Source: an uncultured Prevotellaceae bacterium (GTDB lineage: Bacteria > Bacteroidota > Bacteroidia > Bacteroidales > Bacteroidaceae). From it: a DNA stretch of 64,000 nt. Location: NCBI GenBank assembly GCA_900316265.1, contig ONCH01000002.1, positions 54,989 through 118,988 on the forward strand, written 5' to 3'. Under the pieces are notes generated by a model. That model searched no databases. It saw only the letters and a program-made list of their open reading frames with translations, and was not told where the DNA came from. Positions 32,723 to 41,000 of this stretch are shown piece after piece (the first letter of the stretch is position 1; the number at the start of each line of letters is the position of its first letter). The position numbers were made by a program, and so were the translations under genes.

Positions 32723-33565
32723 ATGAAGAGAATCATCATGCTGTTGGCAGTAGTCGCCTGCCTGTGGACGGTGGCGCCCATGGCGTATGGAGAGACTGTG
32801 CAGCAGGATACGACAAAAGTGGTGGCTACCGACACATTGCAGGCTGACACACTGGCTGTCGACTCAGCGATGGCGCTGGTAGATGCCGACCTGGGAGGCG
32901 CCGACGAAGAGGCGTTGGAGGACGGTAGCCTGCACAAGTTGCTGAAGCGGAAATTCATTGAGGGTTCGGCAGGGTTTATGTCGCTGGTGGCGCTGGCACT
33001 GGTGCTGGGCTTGGCATTCTGCATTGAACGCATCGTGTATCTGACGCTGTCGGAGGTGAACACGAAGAAGCTGTTGGCCGAAGTAGATAGACGGTTGGAA
33101 AAGGACGACGTGGAAGGGGCTAAAGACCTCTGCCGCAATACGCGTGGACCCGTGGCTAGTATCTGCTATCAGGCGTTGCTGCACATCCGCGAGAAGGTGG
33201 ACGACATAGACCGTCAGCTGACGAACTATGGTACGGTGCAGATATCGAACATGGAGAAGGGCTGTTCGTGGATACGCCTGTTTATCGCCATTGCTCCGTC
33301 GCTGGGTTTCCTGGGAACGGTGATAGGTATGGTGATGGCCTTCGACAATATCGAGGTGGCAGGCAATATCAGTCCGACGATTGTTGCTAAGGGTATGAAG
33401 GTGGCGCTGATTACCACCATCTTTGGTATCATCGTGGCTATCGTCCTGCAGTTCTTCTATAGCTATATCCTCTCGAAGATAGACCGTCTGACCACTCAGA
33501 TGGAGGAAGGTGCCATCACACTGATGGATGCTGTTGTGAAATATAAAGCGCGTAATAATGGCTGA
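32723..33565 (+). CDS. exbB: ExbB/TolQ-type proton channel subunit
   Basis: This 280-residue protein of the MotA/TolQ/ExbB family has an N-terminal signal or TM segment, a D/T-rich periplasmic stretch, a TM near 85-105, a long cytoplasmic loop, and the conserved TM2-TM3 hairpin at about 188-250 (IAIAPSLGFLGTVIGMVMAF, GMKVALITTIFGIIVA). With two ExbD subunits it uses the proton gradient to energise TonB-dependent uptake or Tol-like envelope functions. No tonB is in the window. The promoter -7 box is 26 nt upstream. The next gene overlaps by 8 nt. Confidence 0.92.
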   Translation: MKRIIMLLAVVACLWTVAPMAYGETVQQDTTKVVATDTLQADTLAVDSAMALVDADLGGADEEALEDGSLHKLLKRKFIEGSAGFMSLVALALVLGLAFCIERIVYLTLSEVNTKKLLAEVDRRLEKDDVEGAKDLCRNTRGPVASICYQALLHIREKVDDIDRQLTNYGTVQISNMEKGCSWIRLFIAIAPSLGFLGTVIGMVMAFDNIEVAGNISPTIVAKGMKVALITTIFGIIVAIVLQFFYSYILSKIDRLTTQMEEGAITLMDAVVKYKARNNG

Positions 33566-33686
33566 GGCAGGTAGTTTCTTTCTGGCAGAGGTAATGCTGT
33601 GGCTGATGTATATCGCCATGGGCGTTGCCGTGATTGTGACCGTGGCGTCAACGGTGCGCTCGTTCTGGTTAAACAATAAGAGTTGA
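33558..33686 (+). CDS. 42-residue single-span protein between exbB and exbD
   Basis: The ATG overlaps the exbB stop (ATGGCTGA), so translation is coupled. The peptide starts MAEAGSFFLAEVMLWLMY, has one TM (about 10-33) and a short tail SFWLNNKS. Position inside an ExbB-ExbD operon and intact coupling suggest a small accessory subunit of the proton channel; no family name is known to me. A heptamer tract (33682-33708) begins at its stop codon. Confidence 0.7.
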   Translation: MAEAGSFFLAEVMLWLMYIAMGVAVIVTVASTVRSFWLNNKS

Positions 33687-33708
33687 AAGGTTAAAGGTTA
33701 AAGTTGAG
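33682..33708. repeat. Heptamer tract between small gene and exbD
   Basis: Units GTTGAAA/GGTTAAA/GGTTAAA/GTTGAG fill the whole gap between the stop at 33686 and the ATG at 33709. Confidence 0.8.
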
Positions 33709-34149
33709 ATGTTCCGTTGGAAGCAGAAGCGCAGGGAGTTCCCCGAACTGAATACCACATCGACAGCAGATATCTCGTTTATGCTGTTGGTATTCTTTCT
33801 GGTGACCTCGTCGATGGATACCGACCATGGACTGGGGCGTAAGCTGTCGCCTATGGACGATCAGCGTCAGGAACAGCGTGACATTAACCGCTCGAACGTC
33901 TTGCAGATAGCTATCGACGATAACGACGTGGTGACGTGCGACGGACAGCAGGTGACACCCGATGCGTTGCGCCAGCAGGTGGAGTCGTTCTTGGCTTCGC
34001 GACAGACCGACAACTATGCCATCGCCGTAGAGACGGGGCGCAAGACCAGCTATAACGCTTATTTCGAGATGCAGAACAGCATCGTGGCGGCATACAGGAA
34101 ACTGGATATCAAGCCCATGCGGATACAAGAAGGAGTTAGGAATGAGTAG
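33709..34149 (+). CDS. exbD: ExbD/TolR family protein, first copy
   Basis: The 146-residue protein has a cytoplasmic N-terminus, one TM with the conserved Asp region (NTTSTADISFMLLVFFLVTS) and a periplasmic domain. It is the classic partner of ExbB, in which the TM Asp carries protons. It overlaps the second exbD by 8 nt. Confidence 0.92.
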   Translation: MFRWKQKRREFPELNTTSTADISFMLLVFFLVTSSMDTDHGLGRKLSPMDDQRQEQRDINRSNVLQIAIDDNDVVTCDGQQVTPDALRQQVESFLASRQTDNYAIAVETGRKTSYNAYFEMQNSIVAAYRKLDIKPMRIQEGVRNE

Positions 34150-34615
34150 ATTTAAACGACAGAGACAACGGACAGTGCCCGCATTGAATGTGGCATCGCT
34201 ACCTGACCTTATCTTCACGGTACTCTTCTTCTTCATGATTGTTACCCACATGCGCGACGTAGACCCGAAGGTGCAGTACAACGTGCCAGAAGGTACGGAG
34301 CTGACCAAGGAGGTGAACAAAAGTGGACTGGTGTATCTGTTTATCGGTAAACCTGTTGATGCACAAGGACGCGTCATTGCTGACGAGACACGCATCCAGA
34401 TGGGTAACCGCTATGTGACAGTGGACGAGATAGGTGCGGAGATAGAAAAGGAGCGCAACCGCATGTCGGAAGACGACCGTCAGCGACTGACGGTGAGCAT
34501 CCGTGCCGACAGAGATACAGAGATGGGACTCATCAACGATGTAAAGCAGGCCTTACGCAAGGCTGGAGCGCTGAACATCAACTACTCAGCAACAAAGGAG
34601 ATGCGTAAAGATTAA
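34142..34615 (+). CDS. exbD: ExbD/TolR family protein, second copy
   Basis: The 157-residue protein has the same plan as the first copy: NVASLPDLIFTVLFFFMIVT holds the TM Asp, followed by a periplasmic domain ending ALNINYSATKEMRKD. Two different ExbD genes after exbB are typical of Bacteroidetes. The last codons and stop run into an AAAGnnn heptamer tract. Confidence 0.92.
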   Translation: MSRFKRQRQRTVPALNVASLPDLIFTVLFFFMIVTHMRDVDPKVQYNVPEGTELTKEVNKSGLVYLFIGKPVDAQGRVIADETRIQMGNRYVTVDEIGAEIEKERNRMSEDDRQRLTVSIRADRDTEMGLINDVKQALRKAGALNINYSATKEMRKD

Positions 34616-34648
34616 AGTTGAAAGGTTAAAGACAAAAGATTAAAGATA
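34607..34648. repeat. Heptamer tract (AAAGnnn)6 overlapping the exbD stop
   Basis: Six 7-base units, all beginning AAAG (AAAGATT/AAAGTTG/AAAGGTT/AAAGACA/AAAGATT/AAAGATA). The exbD stop lies in the first two units, and the tract ends 6 nt before the Lrp-type gene. Confidence 0.85.
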
Positions 34649-34653
34649 ATATT

Positions 34654-35130
34654 ATGGCAGTACAGAAACTTGACAAATTGGATCAACGAATTCTTCACAT
34701 GATTAGTGAAGATGCACGTGTGCCTTTCTTGGAGGTGGCTCGTGAGTGTAATGTGAGTGGTGCAGCTATTCACCAGCGCATCCAGAAACTGACAAATATG
34801 GGCATCCTGCGTGGTTCGCAGTTTGTGATTGACCCAGAGAAGATTGGCTATGAGACTTGTGCCTATATCGGCTTGAACCTGAAGAATCCTGAGGACTTCG
34901 ACCATGTGTTGGAAGCGCTGAAGACGATTCCTGAGGTGACGGAGTGCCACTATACGACGGGTAACTTCGATATGTTCATCAAGATTTATGCACATAACAA
35001 CCACCACCTGCTGAACATCATCCACGACCAGCTGCAACCCTTGGGACTGTCGAGCTCGCAGACGCTCATCTCGTTCCATTCGGCTTTCGAGCGTCAGTTG
35101 CCCATCAGTGAACCCGTGGAAGAGGAGTAG
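34654..35130 (+). CDS. Lrp/AsnC-family transcriptional regulator
   Basis: The 158 residues have the family plan: winged HTH at about 5-60 (LDQRILHMISEDARVPFLEV, VSGAAIHQRIQKL, MGILRG) and a RAM effector domain at about 72-150 (AYIGLNLKNPEDF, TECHYTTGNFDMFIKIYA). Such proteins sense amino acids and control amino-acid metabolism. The gene follows the exbBD operon after the heptamer tract with no clear promoter of its own. The acidic C-terminus ends EPVEEE. Confidence 0.93.
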   Translation: MAVQKLDKLDQRILHMISEDARVPFLEVARECNVSGAAIHQRIQKLTNMGILRGSQFVIDPEKIGYETCAYIGLNLKNPEDFDHVLEALKTIPEVTECHYTTGNFDMFIKIYAHNNHHLLNIIHDQLQPLGLSSSQTLISFHSAFERQLPISEPVEEE

Positions 35131-35134
35131 GAAT

Positions 35135-35161
35135 AAAAAAGCGAGCCGTTAGCGGGCTCGC
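35135..35161. terminator. Terminator between Lrp-type gene and folA
   Basis: GCGAGCC (35141-35147) pairs with GGCTCGC (35155-35161). The six A at 35135-35140 give a T-run for minus-strand transcripts. The folA stop codon lies in the loop (35149-35151). Confidence 0.75.
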
Positions 35162-35634
35162 TCGTAATCCGTAAAGGCGTATTCAAAGGCGTGACGTTCG
35201 TCCTTTGGATGCGCTTCTTTGTTGACAACCTGCCAGTCGCTATAATCAGGGAAGAAGGTATCGGCCTGAGCGGGGATGTCGTCAACCTCCGTGAGACAGA
35301 GGCGGTCGGCCTTACTGATGGCCTGCTCATAGACACGTGCTCCACCTATTATATATATGTCCTCATCGGGCTGGCAACTCTGCAGGGCTGCGTCGAGGGT
35401 GGGGAAGACCTCACAGCCAGGCAACTCCTTGACAGTAGTTGACAGTACGACATTGCGGCGGTTGGGCAGTGCTCCCTTAGGCAATGACTCAAAGGTATTG
35501 CGCCCCATGACGATGGTGTGGCCGGTGGTCAGCGCCTTGAAACGTTTCAGGTCGTTGGGCAACCAGTAGATGAGTTTGTTCTCAAAGCCGATGGCACGGT
35601 TCTTGGCCACGGCTGCAATGATACTAATAGTCAT
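35149..35634 (-). CDS. folA: Dihydrofolate reductase
   Basis: Reduces dihydrofolate to tetrahydrofolate with NADPH, needed because thymidylate synthase (next but one upstream) makes dihydrofolate. The ATG at 35634 ([19 protein letters not shown]) gives 161 residues, and overlaps the cmk stop by 4 nt; the longer frame begins inside cmk. Motifs [22 protein letters not shown] and [12 protein letters not shown] (NADPH-binding G-G pair) are visible. It is the last gene of rsmF-like/thyA/cmk/folA. Confidence 0.95.
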   Translation of the reverse strand: MTISIIAAVAKNRAIGFENKLIYWLPNDLKRFKALTTGHTIVMGRNTFESLPKGALPNRRNVVLSTTVKELPGCEVFPTLDAALQSCQPDEDIYIIGGARVYEQAISKADRLCLTEVDDIPAQADTFFPDYSDWQVVNKEAHPKDERHAFEYAFTDYERAR

Positions 35635-36317
35635 CGTGTAGCCTCCTTGAAACGTTCTAACAACCACGCCTGCTGCTCAGGGATGGTCATGTGAGAATTG
35701 TCCAACAAGATGGCATCGTCGGCCTGACGCAAGGGTGATACCTCACGATGAGAGTCGATGTAGTCGCGCTCCTGTACATTCTTCAGAATATCTTCGTAGT
35801 CGGCCTCCATACCTTTGCCTTTCAGCTCGTCATAGCGGCGCTGGGCACGTACCTCAGCACTGGCGGTGACGAAGATTTTCAGTTCAGCATCGGGGAAGAC
35901 GACGGTGCCGATATCGCGACCGTCCATCACCACGCCCTTGTCCTTACCCATCTGTTGCTGTTGGGCAACCATCGCCTCACGGACGAATCCCAGCGTGGCG
36001 ATAGGACTGACGTGACTGCTGACCTCCATGGTACGGATGTCATTCTCTACCAGTTCGCCGTTGAGATAGGTGTCAGGACGACCTGTCTGGGCATTGAACT
36101 GGAATGAAATCTGGATGTTCGGCATCTGCTGGTGCAAGGCATCCTCATTGATGCCGTCGGCAGTGAACAGCCCGTGACGCAGGGCATAGAGGGTGACACA
36201 GCGGTACATAGCACCCGTGTCGACATATACATAGCCCACTGTGCGGGCCAGGTCTTTGGCCATCGTGCTTTTGCCACACGACGAATGGCCGTCAATAGCT
36301 ATTGTTATCTTTTTCAT
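35631..36317 (-). CDS. cmk: Cytidylate kinase
   Basis: Phosphorylates CMP/dCMP to the diphosphates. Starting at 36317 ([18 protein letters not shown]) gives 228 residues with P-loop [33 protein letters not shown] (substrate binding) and the lid region [12 protein letters not shown] heptamer tract lies between it and thyA. Position between thyA and folA makes a pyrimidine/folate operon. Confidence 0.95.
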   Translation of the reverse strand: MKKITIAIDGHSSCGKSTMAKDLARTVGYVYVDTGAMYRCVTLYALRHGLFTADGINEDALHQQMPNIQISFQFNAQTGRPDTYLNGELVENDIRTMEVSSHVSPIATLGFVREAMVAQQQQMGKDKGVVMDGRDIGTVVFPDAELKIFVTASAEVRAQRRYDELKGKGMEADYEDILKNVQERDYIDSHREVSPLRQADDAILLDNSHMTIPEQQAWLLERFKEATR

Positions 36318-36319
36318 AA

Positions 36320-36347
36320 TTTCATCTTTCATTTTTCATCTTTCATC
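36320..36347. repeat. Heptamer tract (TTTCATC)n between thyA and cmk
   Basis: Four 7-base units TTTCATC/TTTCATT/TTTCATC/TTTCATC; on the coding strand this is (GATGAAA)n, filling the 30-nt gap and adjoining the cmk start. Confidence 0.9.
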
Positions 36348-36349
36348 TC

Positions 36350-37159
36350 CTACACGCTTACTTCTGCTTTGATGTGTGGCCAGGGGTCGTAACCGACTAA
36401 TTCGAAGTCCTCATAGTGGAAATCGAAGATACTCTTTACGTCGGGGTTAATCTTCATTGTGGGCAGTGGACGAGGCTCACGGGTCAATTGCAGCTTCGCC
36501 TGTTCCAAGTGGTTCAAGTAGAGGTGTGTGTCGCCTGTGGTGTGGATGAAGTCGCCCACCTCCATATCGCAAACCTGTGCCATCATCTGCAACAGCAGGG
36601 CATACGACGCAATGTTGAACGGTACGCCCAGAAACGTGTCGGCACTGCGCTGGTAGAGCTGCAACGACAAGCGACGTCGACCATCGGGCAGGGGAGCGGT
36701 ATAGAACTGGAAAATGGTGTGGCAGGGGGGCAAGGCCATCTTGTTGACCTCTGCGACGTTCCATGCTGAGACAATCATACGACGAGAGTCGGGGTTGTTC
36801 TTCAACTGGTCCACCACATATTGTATCTGGTCGATGACACCACCGTTGTAGTCGGGCCATGCACGCCACTGGTGTCCATAGACGGGTCCCAGTTCGCCAT
36901 TCTCGTCGGCCCACTCGTTCCAGATGCGTACGCCGTGCTCCTGTAGGTACTTCACGTTGGTGTCGCCATTGAGGAACCACAACAATTCATAGATAATACT
37001 CTTCAAGTGCAGTTTCTTGGTGGTCAGCAGAGGAAAACCGTCGGCCATGTTGTAGCGCGACTGTGTTCCGAAGATGCTGATAGTACCTGTTCCTGTGCGG
37101 TCGCCCTTCTGGGTGCCCTCAGTCAGTATTCGATTCAGTATGTCTAAGTATTGCTTCAT
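36350..37159 (-). CDS. thyA: Thymidylate synthase
   Basis: Methylates dUMP to dTMP with methylene-tetrahydrofolate. It has 269 residues: [40 protein letters not shown], the catalytic Cys in [11 protein letters not shown], and the dUMP-binding region [19 protein letters not shown], ending HIKAEVSV. The start lies 41 nt inside the preceding methyltransferase gene, an unusually long overlap. The first residues ([20 protein letters not shown]) are conserved in the family, which supports this start. Confidence 0.97.
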   Translation of the reverse strand: MKQYLDILNRILTEGTQKGDRTGTGTISIFGTQSRYNMADGFPLLTTKKLHLKSIIYELLWFLNGDTNVKYLQEHGVRIWNEWADENGELGPVYGHQWRAWPDYNGGVIDQIQYVVDQLKNNPDSRRMIVSAWNVAEVNKMALPPCHTIFQFYTAPLPDGRRRLSLQLYQRSADTFLGVPFNIASYALLLQMMAQVCDMEVGDFIHTTGDTHLYLNHLEQAKLQLTREPRPLPTMKINPDVKSIFDFHYEDFELVGYDPWPHIKAEVSV

Positions 37160-38384
37160 AGTCGTTTGGGATATGTGTAGTCTTTATTTTCCATTCTTTG
37201 GGATAGAGGTTGTTGGCACGTGAGCCTATGTTCTTCACCAGTCCTAACGGATGGTCTTGGAAACAGACGGTGACTAGTCCACGAGGGGTCTCCTCAGGCA
37301 GCACCAGTGCTTCGTGGCGCAGGTAGGCGATAGCTTGGTGGTAGGTGAGGGGGACTTGTAGAGGTGAGTGGAGAGTGGTGAGAGGTGAGAGGATAGTTAA
37401 TGCTCGCTCCTGTTTCTGCCGTTGGTCTGATCTTTCACCTCTCACCTCTCGCTTCTCACCTCTTTTCCTCAGCACGCACATGAACAGTCCCTCACTGCGA
37501 GTGATGCCGGGGATAAAGCGATAGACGGGTTCGTGGAAACCGTCGAGCAGGGAACCCGTGATGTGCCATTCAGGTTTAATGTCAACGGGAACTACTTCCA
37601 TATCGTCATATTGCTCCAGGAAATAGCGGATGTTCTCCTCGTTCTCCTTGGTGTTAAAGGTGCAGGTGCTGTATATCAGCAAACCGCCAGGGTTAAGACA
37701 CGCCCATGCGTCGTCGATAATCTCACGTTGCAACTGCCAACACTTCTCTACGTTCTGTTCGCTCCACTCGCGGATGGTCGCTTCGTCTTTGCGGAACATA
37801 CCTTCGCCAGAGCAGGGCACGTCGCAGAGGATTAAGTCAAAGCGGAGCTTTGACCTACGGTAATCTTTAGGGTAGTTGTTGGTGACGATATGATTCTCGT
37901 AGCCCCACTTCGTCACATTCTCCAGTAGGATATTGGCACGATTACGGATGGGTTCGTTGCTGTAGAGCACGCAATCCTTGGGCAAGGCACTGCGTAGCAA
38001 GGTTGACTTACCACCAGGAGCCGCACAGAGATCGAGAGCTGTAAGCGGTCTGATGGCTGATGGCTGATGGCTGATGTATGCGGTATGCATTTGCTTCAAT
38101 GCCTCATCCAGGAACATGGAGGCGGCTTCCTGTACGTAGTAACAGCCAGCATGGAGTAGGGGGTCCATCGTGAAGTTCGGACGCTTCTGAAGATAAAAGG
38201 CATTCCTGCACCAAGGTACGGGTGTTGCATCCTCTATCTTCCAACTGCCCTCTGCCATCTTCAAGGTATTCACTCGTATACTGACAGGAGGCTCCTCTTC
38301 GAACGACTGTAGATAGCGTTCGAAGCGTTCCTCGCCCATCAGTTGGCGAGTTTTTTCCGTGAAAGCGACAGGTAATTGTGTCAT
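37119..38384 (-). CDS. rRNA cytosine-C5 methyltransferase (RsmF/NOL1 type)
   Basis: The 421 residues hold an N-terminal domain with the SIRVNTLK motif. A SAM-binding fold follows: motif [14 protein letters not shown], motif [14 protein letters not shown], and the catalytic Cys in [14 protein letters not shown]. The C-terminal part ([34 protein letters not shown]) is of RsmF type. Between the two parts a repeat insertion (37361-37465) encodes [14 protein letters not shown] followed later by [15 protein letters not shown] second heptamer (CTGATGG)4 at 38050-38077 encodes SHQPSAIR. A minus-strand -7 box lies at 38392-38399, 7 nt from the ATG, so the mRNA has almost no leader. Confidence 0.9.
   Translation of the reverse strand: MTQLPVAFTEKTRQLMGEERFERYLQSFEEEPPVSIRVNTLKMAEGSWKIEDATPVPWCRNAFYLQKRPNFTMDPLLHAGCYYVQEAASMFLDEALKQMHTAYISHQPSAIRPLTALDLCAAPGGKSTLLRSALPKDCVLYSNEPIRNRANILLENVTKWGYENHIVTNNYPKDYRRSKLRFDLILCDVPCSGEGMFRKDEATIREWSEQNVEKCWQLQREIIDDAWACLNPGGLLIYSTCTFNTKENEENIRYFLEQYDDMEVVPVDIKPEWHITGSLLDGFHEPVYRFIPGITRSEGLFMCVLRKRGEKREVRGERSDQRQKQERALTILSPLTTLHSPLQVPLTYHQAIAYLRHEALVLPEETPRGLVTVCFQDHPLGLVKNIGSRANNLYPKEWKIKTTHIPNDYEAILRHTESNTD
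37361..37465. repeat. In-frame paired heptamer element PE-2, copy a
   Basis: A G-rich heptamer tract (GAGGTGA/GTGGAGA/GTGGTGA/GAGGTGA at 37361-37388) and a C-rich tract (CCTCTCA/CCTCTCG/CTTCTCA/CCTCTTT at 37438-37465) face each other and can pair. On the coding strand the core AGGAGCG ... CTCTCACCTCTCACCACT is shared with the sigma-factor gene (40365-40450). Confidence 0.8.
38050..38077. repeat. Heptamer tract (CTGATGG)4
   Basis: Three perfect and one near-perfect unit inside the rRNA methyltransferase gene, upstream of motif I; read as [11 protein letters not shown]. Confidence 0.9.
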
Positions 38385-38391
38385 TTGCTTG

Positions 38392-38420
38392 CAAAGTTAC
38401 AATTTTTTTTCCTATCTTTG
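38392..38420. promoter_or_regulatory. Back-to-back -7 boxes for rsmF-like and GIN-lipoprotein operons
   Basis: CAAAGTTA (38392-38399) reads TAACTTTG on the minus strand. TATCTTTG (38413-38420) serves the plus strand. The two boxes are only 13 bp apart, so both promoters cannot be occupied at once. Confidence 0.65.
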
Positions 38421-38475
38421 CAACTAAATTAGGATTAATTACGTCTAACAGGTAAAAACATAAACAAAGAAAGGT

Positions 38476-39171
38476 ATGAAAAGAATAGTTTTTGCCATGA
38501 TGGCAGTCGCCGTGTTGACTTCTTGCAAGTTTGATGTGACGAAGACAGTCACTGTTGAATCAACTGCCGAGGAGCCCCGCTTTTTAAAGGGTTTTGAGCG
38601 TATTCAACTGATGGGCTCTCTGGATGTGAAGTATGCCCAAGCTGATTCGTTCTCCGTCAGGGTGCATGCTCCCAAGGATGTTATCAAGAAGGTGGAGACA
38701 ACGGTAGAGAATAATACACTGAAGGTGGGTATGAAGCGCGGGTCCAGCTTTATTCATATCGGTGGTGCCAGCAGCGATGGTGTCACCGTATATGTCACTT
38801 CGCCCGATTTTCTGGGCATTAGCCTGATGGGTTCTGGCGATTTCATGTGCGTTGGCCCGTTGGATACCGATACGCTTAGCATCGACTTGAAGGGCTCTGG
38901 CGATATCTATTTCAAGGATGTCATCTGTGACCGCGTCAACGTATCGGTCGTCGGCTCTGGAGACGTGTCGGTGAACACTGTCAAGACACAGCAGGCTCGC
39001 TTGGAGGTGATAGGCTCTGGTGATATCGAGATGGGCTTTGACAATAGTGGTGAGGTGGATGCACAGGTCAAAGGTTCTGGCGATATTGAGCTGAAAGGTA
39101 CCGTCAGAAAGATGAATCAGCGTAGGTTTGGCTCTGGCGATATCGACACGGAGGAATTGATTGTGAGATAA
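38476..39171 (+). CDS. Head GIN-domain (DUF2807) lipoprotein
   Basis: A lipobox VLTSC puts the acylated Cys at residue 16. The 231-residue protein is a beta-helix of GSGD repeats (MGSGDFMCVGPLD, KGSGDIYFKDV, VGSGDVSVNTV, IGSGDIEMGF, KGSGDIELKG), the DUF2807 signature. Such lipoproteins are often encoded with PspC and an ECF sigma factor in Bacteroidetes, as here, and are thought to be envelope-stress proteins. It is the first gene of the operon 38476-41000. Confidence 0.9.
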   Translation: MKRIVFAMMAVAVLTSCKFDVTKTVTVESTAEEPRFLKGFERIQLMGSLDVKYAQADSFSVRVHAPKDVIKKVETTVENNTLKVGMKRGSSFIHIGGASSDGVTVYVTSPDFLGISLMGSGDFMCVGPLDTDTLSIDLKGSGDIYFKDVICDRVNVSVVGSGDVSVNTVKTQQARLEVIGSGDIEMGFDNSGEVDAQVKGSGDIELKGTVRKMNQRRFGSGDIDTEELIVR

Positions 39172-39204
39172 ATAGTTATGTGTAATAAATAAACAACTAC
39201 GAAT

Positions 39205-39870
39205 ATGAAACAGTTACTGATCACTTTGACTATGTTGCTGGTGTTGGGCCTGACCACAGAGGCTGTTGCCCAGAAGCACCGCCACACACCTCAACCCCAG
39301 CAGACGGAGTTGGTGGACTCGACGAGTAAGAATGGTGTAGAGGCGTTCTCTGATACGACCTCAACTGCATCGACACCCACTGCAGCTGATGACAATTTCC
39401 CGTTTGACGATGAGGACGACTATGTGGTGACGACGAATCTTGACCGCTTCTTCGACCATTTTGGTGTTATGCAGACGGGGCTTGCCGGCATGTTCTTCGT
39501 GCTGATCGTGTTGCTCATCATCTTTGTGCTGTCGCCCTTGTTGATTATCATCGCCGTGTTCTACTTCGTCAACAAGAACCGCAAGGACAAGATGCGTCTG
39601 GCACAGATGGCTATACAGCAGGGACAGCCCATCCCCGACCAGTTGCTCAAAGAACAATCACCCGTTGGCGACGAGGAATATAAGAGTGGTATCCGCCAGT
39701 GCTTTGTGGGTGTCGGCCTGATGATTTTCCTCTGGTTTGCTGCTGGTGAAGTTGGCTTCGGCATAGGTGCTCTGGTGTTCTGCATCGGATTGGGTAAGCT
39801 GATTGTCGCCAAATCGACAGCCTCCAAGAATAACTTCGATATGACGCATGAGAACAAAGATAATTTTTAA
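39205..39870 (+). CDS. Membrane protein of the DUF6249 type
   Basis: A signal peptide (KQLLITLTMLLVLGLTTEAVAQ) and a Thr/Asp-rich periplasmic stretch are followed by TM segments at about 93-125 (MFFVLIVLLIIFVLSPLLIIIA is split across it) and at about 168-205. The arrangement of a central TM pair with a QGQPIPDQLL linker matches DUF6249 proteins of Bacteroidetes sigma-factor operons. Function is unknown; position suggests envelope-stress sensing together with the PspC protein. Confidence 0.7.
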   Translation: MKQLLITLTMLLVLGLTTEAVAQKHRHTPQPQQTELVDSTSKNGVEAFSDTTSTASTPTAADDNFPFDDEDDYVVTTNLDRFFDHFGVMQTGLAGMFFVLIVLLIIFVLSPLLIIIAVFYFVNKNRKDKMRLAQMAIQQGQPIPDQLLKEQSPVGDEEYKSGIRQCFVGVGLMIFLWFAAGEVGFGIGALVFCIGLGKLIVAKSTASKNNFDMTHENKDNF

Positions 39871-39888
39871 CTGATAAAAGACGAGAAT

Positions 39889-40089
39889 ATGACAAAGAAA
39901 CTTTATCGCAGTAACGACCGTATATTAGGCGGTGTCTGTGCAGGAATTGCCGAGTATCTGGATTTTGATCCGGTAGCTGTGCGTATAGGCTATGCGTTCC
40001 TCACTCTCTGCACCTGCTTCTCAGGTGTACTGTTCTATATTGTGTGTTGGATTGTGATGCCTGAGAAGGGACTGTTAGAAAATAGATAG
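39889..40089 (+). CDS. PspC-domain protein
   Basis: The 66-residue protein is a single PspC domain: LYRSNDRILGGVCAGIAEYL, FDPVAVRIGYAFL, then a TM (CFSGVLFYIVCWIVMPEKG). PspC proteins sense or relieve inner-membrane stress. It lies 4 nt before the sigma-factor start. Confidence 0.93.
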   Translation: MTKKLYRSNDRILGGVCAGIAEYLDFDPVAVRIGYAFLTLCTCFSGVLFYIVCWIVMPEKGLLENR

Positions 40090-40093
40090 GACG

Positions 40094-40657
40094 GTGGCTT
40101 TGCTCAGTGACATAGTACTTGTAACGCAGGTGGCGGTATCTGGCAACCGACGGGCTTTCGACGAGCTCGTACGCCGATATCAGTCACCTGTCCGCAGGTT
40201 CTTCCTGAGCCAGACCATGGGCGATGAACAGCTGAGTGACGACTTGGCACAAGATACGTTCATCAAAGCCTATACAAACATTACCTCTTTCCGAGGTCTC
40301 GCCTCCTTCAAGACGTGGTTGATGCGCATAGCGTATAATGTGTGGTATGACCATACGAGAAAAGGCGAGAGGGGAGAGGTGAGAAGTGAAAAGAATGAAA
40401 AGGAGCGTGTGAACAATTCTCTCACCTCTCACCACTCACCTCTCACCTCTGAATTAAGACTCGACCTCTACGCCGCTCTGGCGCTTTTGAAGCCTGACGA
40501 ACGCACGTGTATCACCCTGCAACTCATTGATGGTTACGATATTGCAGGCATTGCTAAGATAACGCAGATGAAGGAGGGTACCGTCAAGTCGCACCTCTCC
40601 AGAGGAAAAGAAAAGTTAGCAAACTATTTAAGACAGAATGGATATGACCGAAGATAA
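40094..40657 (+). CDS. ECF-type RNA polymerase sigma factor with repeat-encoded linker
   Basis: It starts at GTG 40094 (MALLSDIVLVTQVAVSGNR), 187 residues. Sigma region 2 is at about 15-90 (FDELVRRYQSPVRRFFLSQT, DLAQDTFIKAYTNI, WLMRIAYNVWYDH) and region 4 at about 125-182 (LKPDERTCITLQLIDGYDIA, GTVKSHLSRGKEKL). The linker between them is not typical sequence but a translated repeat element (KGERGEVRSEKNEKE, then [11 protein letters not shown]), so the spacing of the two DNA-contacting regions is set by the repeat. The next gene overlaps it by 20 nt and probably encodes its membrane-bound partner. Confidence 0.92.
   Translation: MALLSDIVLVTQVAVSGNRRAFDELVRRYQSPVRRFFLSQTMGDEQLSDDLAQDTFIKAYTNITSFRGLASFKTWLMRIAYNVWYDHTRKGERGEVRSEKNEKERVNNSLTSHHSPLTSELRLDLYAALALLKPDERTCITLQLIDGYDIAGIAKITQMKEGTVKSHLSRGKEKLANYLRQNGYDRR
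40365..40450. repeat. In-frame paired heptamer element PE-2, copy b
   Basis: G-rich units (GCGAGAG/GGGAGAG/GTGAGAA/GTGAAAA at 40365-40392) face C-rich units (CTCTCAC/CTCTCAC/CACTCAC/CTCTCAC at 40419-40446). AGGAGCG followed by CTCTCACCTCTCACCACT is shared with the copy in the rRNA methyltransferase-like gene. Both are read in the same frame, giving GE-EVR-E and HSPL. Confidence 0.85.
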
Positions 40658-41000
40658 TGATATTTTGTTGAAGCAGTTCTTCCAGGAAGCTTCTCAACAG
40701 CAGATTGCCGACAATGATTTTACGGAGCGGGTGATGCAGAGCCTGCCCCAGCATTCACTGTTGGCCGCTCATCGCAGGTTGCTGACCCGCCTGTGGACGG
40801 TTTTCTGCATTCTGGTGTTCGCAATACTATTTGTGCTGTTTGACGGTTGGAACTTGCTGGCCGTTCAGTTGGAGGTCATGGTAAAGACGATGGCCGTCCA
40901 GACCATTAATGTCAATCTGCTGATGGTAGCAACAATCCTTTTCGGCCTGCTCTTTGTGGGCGTCGGCGAGGTTATTTCTTCGGAAACAGTCCGTAGGTAG
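40638..41000 (+). CDS. Small membrane protein of DUF5056 type, possible anti-sigma factor
   Basis: The 120-residue protein has a cytoplasmic N-terminus (DDILLKQFF-type start, FTERVMQSLPQH) and two TM segments (about 52-72 and 92-112). The layout resembles DUF5056 proteins that follow ECF sigma genes in Bacteroidetes. An anti-sigma role fits the 20-nt overlap with the sigma gene but is not proven. Its 3' end overlaps the convergent porE gene by 29 nt. Confidence 0.65.
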   Translation: MDMTEDNDILLKQFFQEASQQQIADNDFTERVMQSLPQHSLLAAHRRLLTRLWTVFCILVFAILFVLFDGWNLLAVQLEVMVKTMAVQTINVNLLMVATILFGLLFVGVGEVISSETVRR

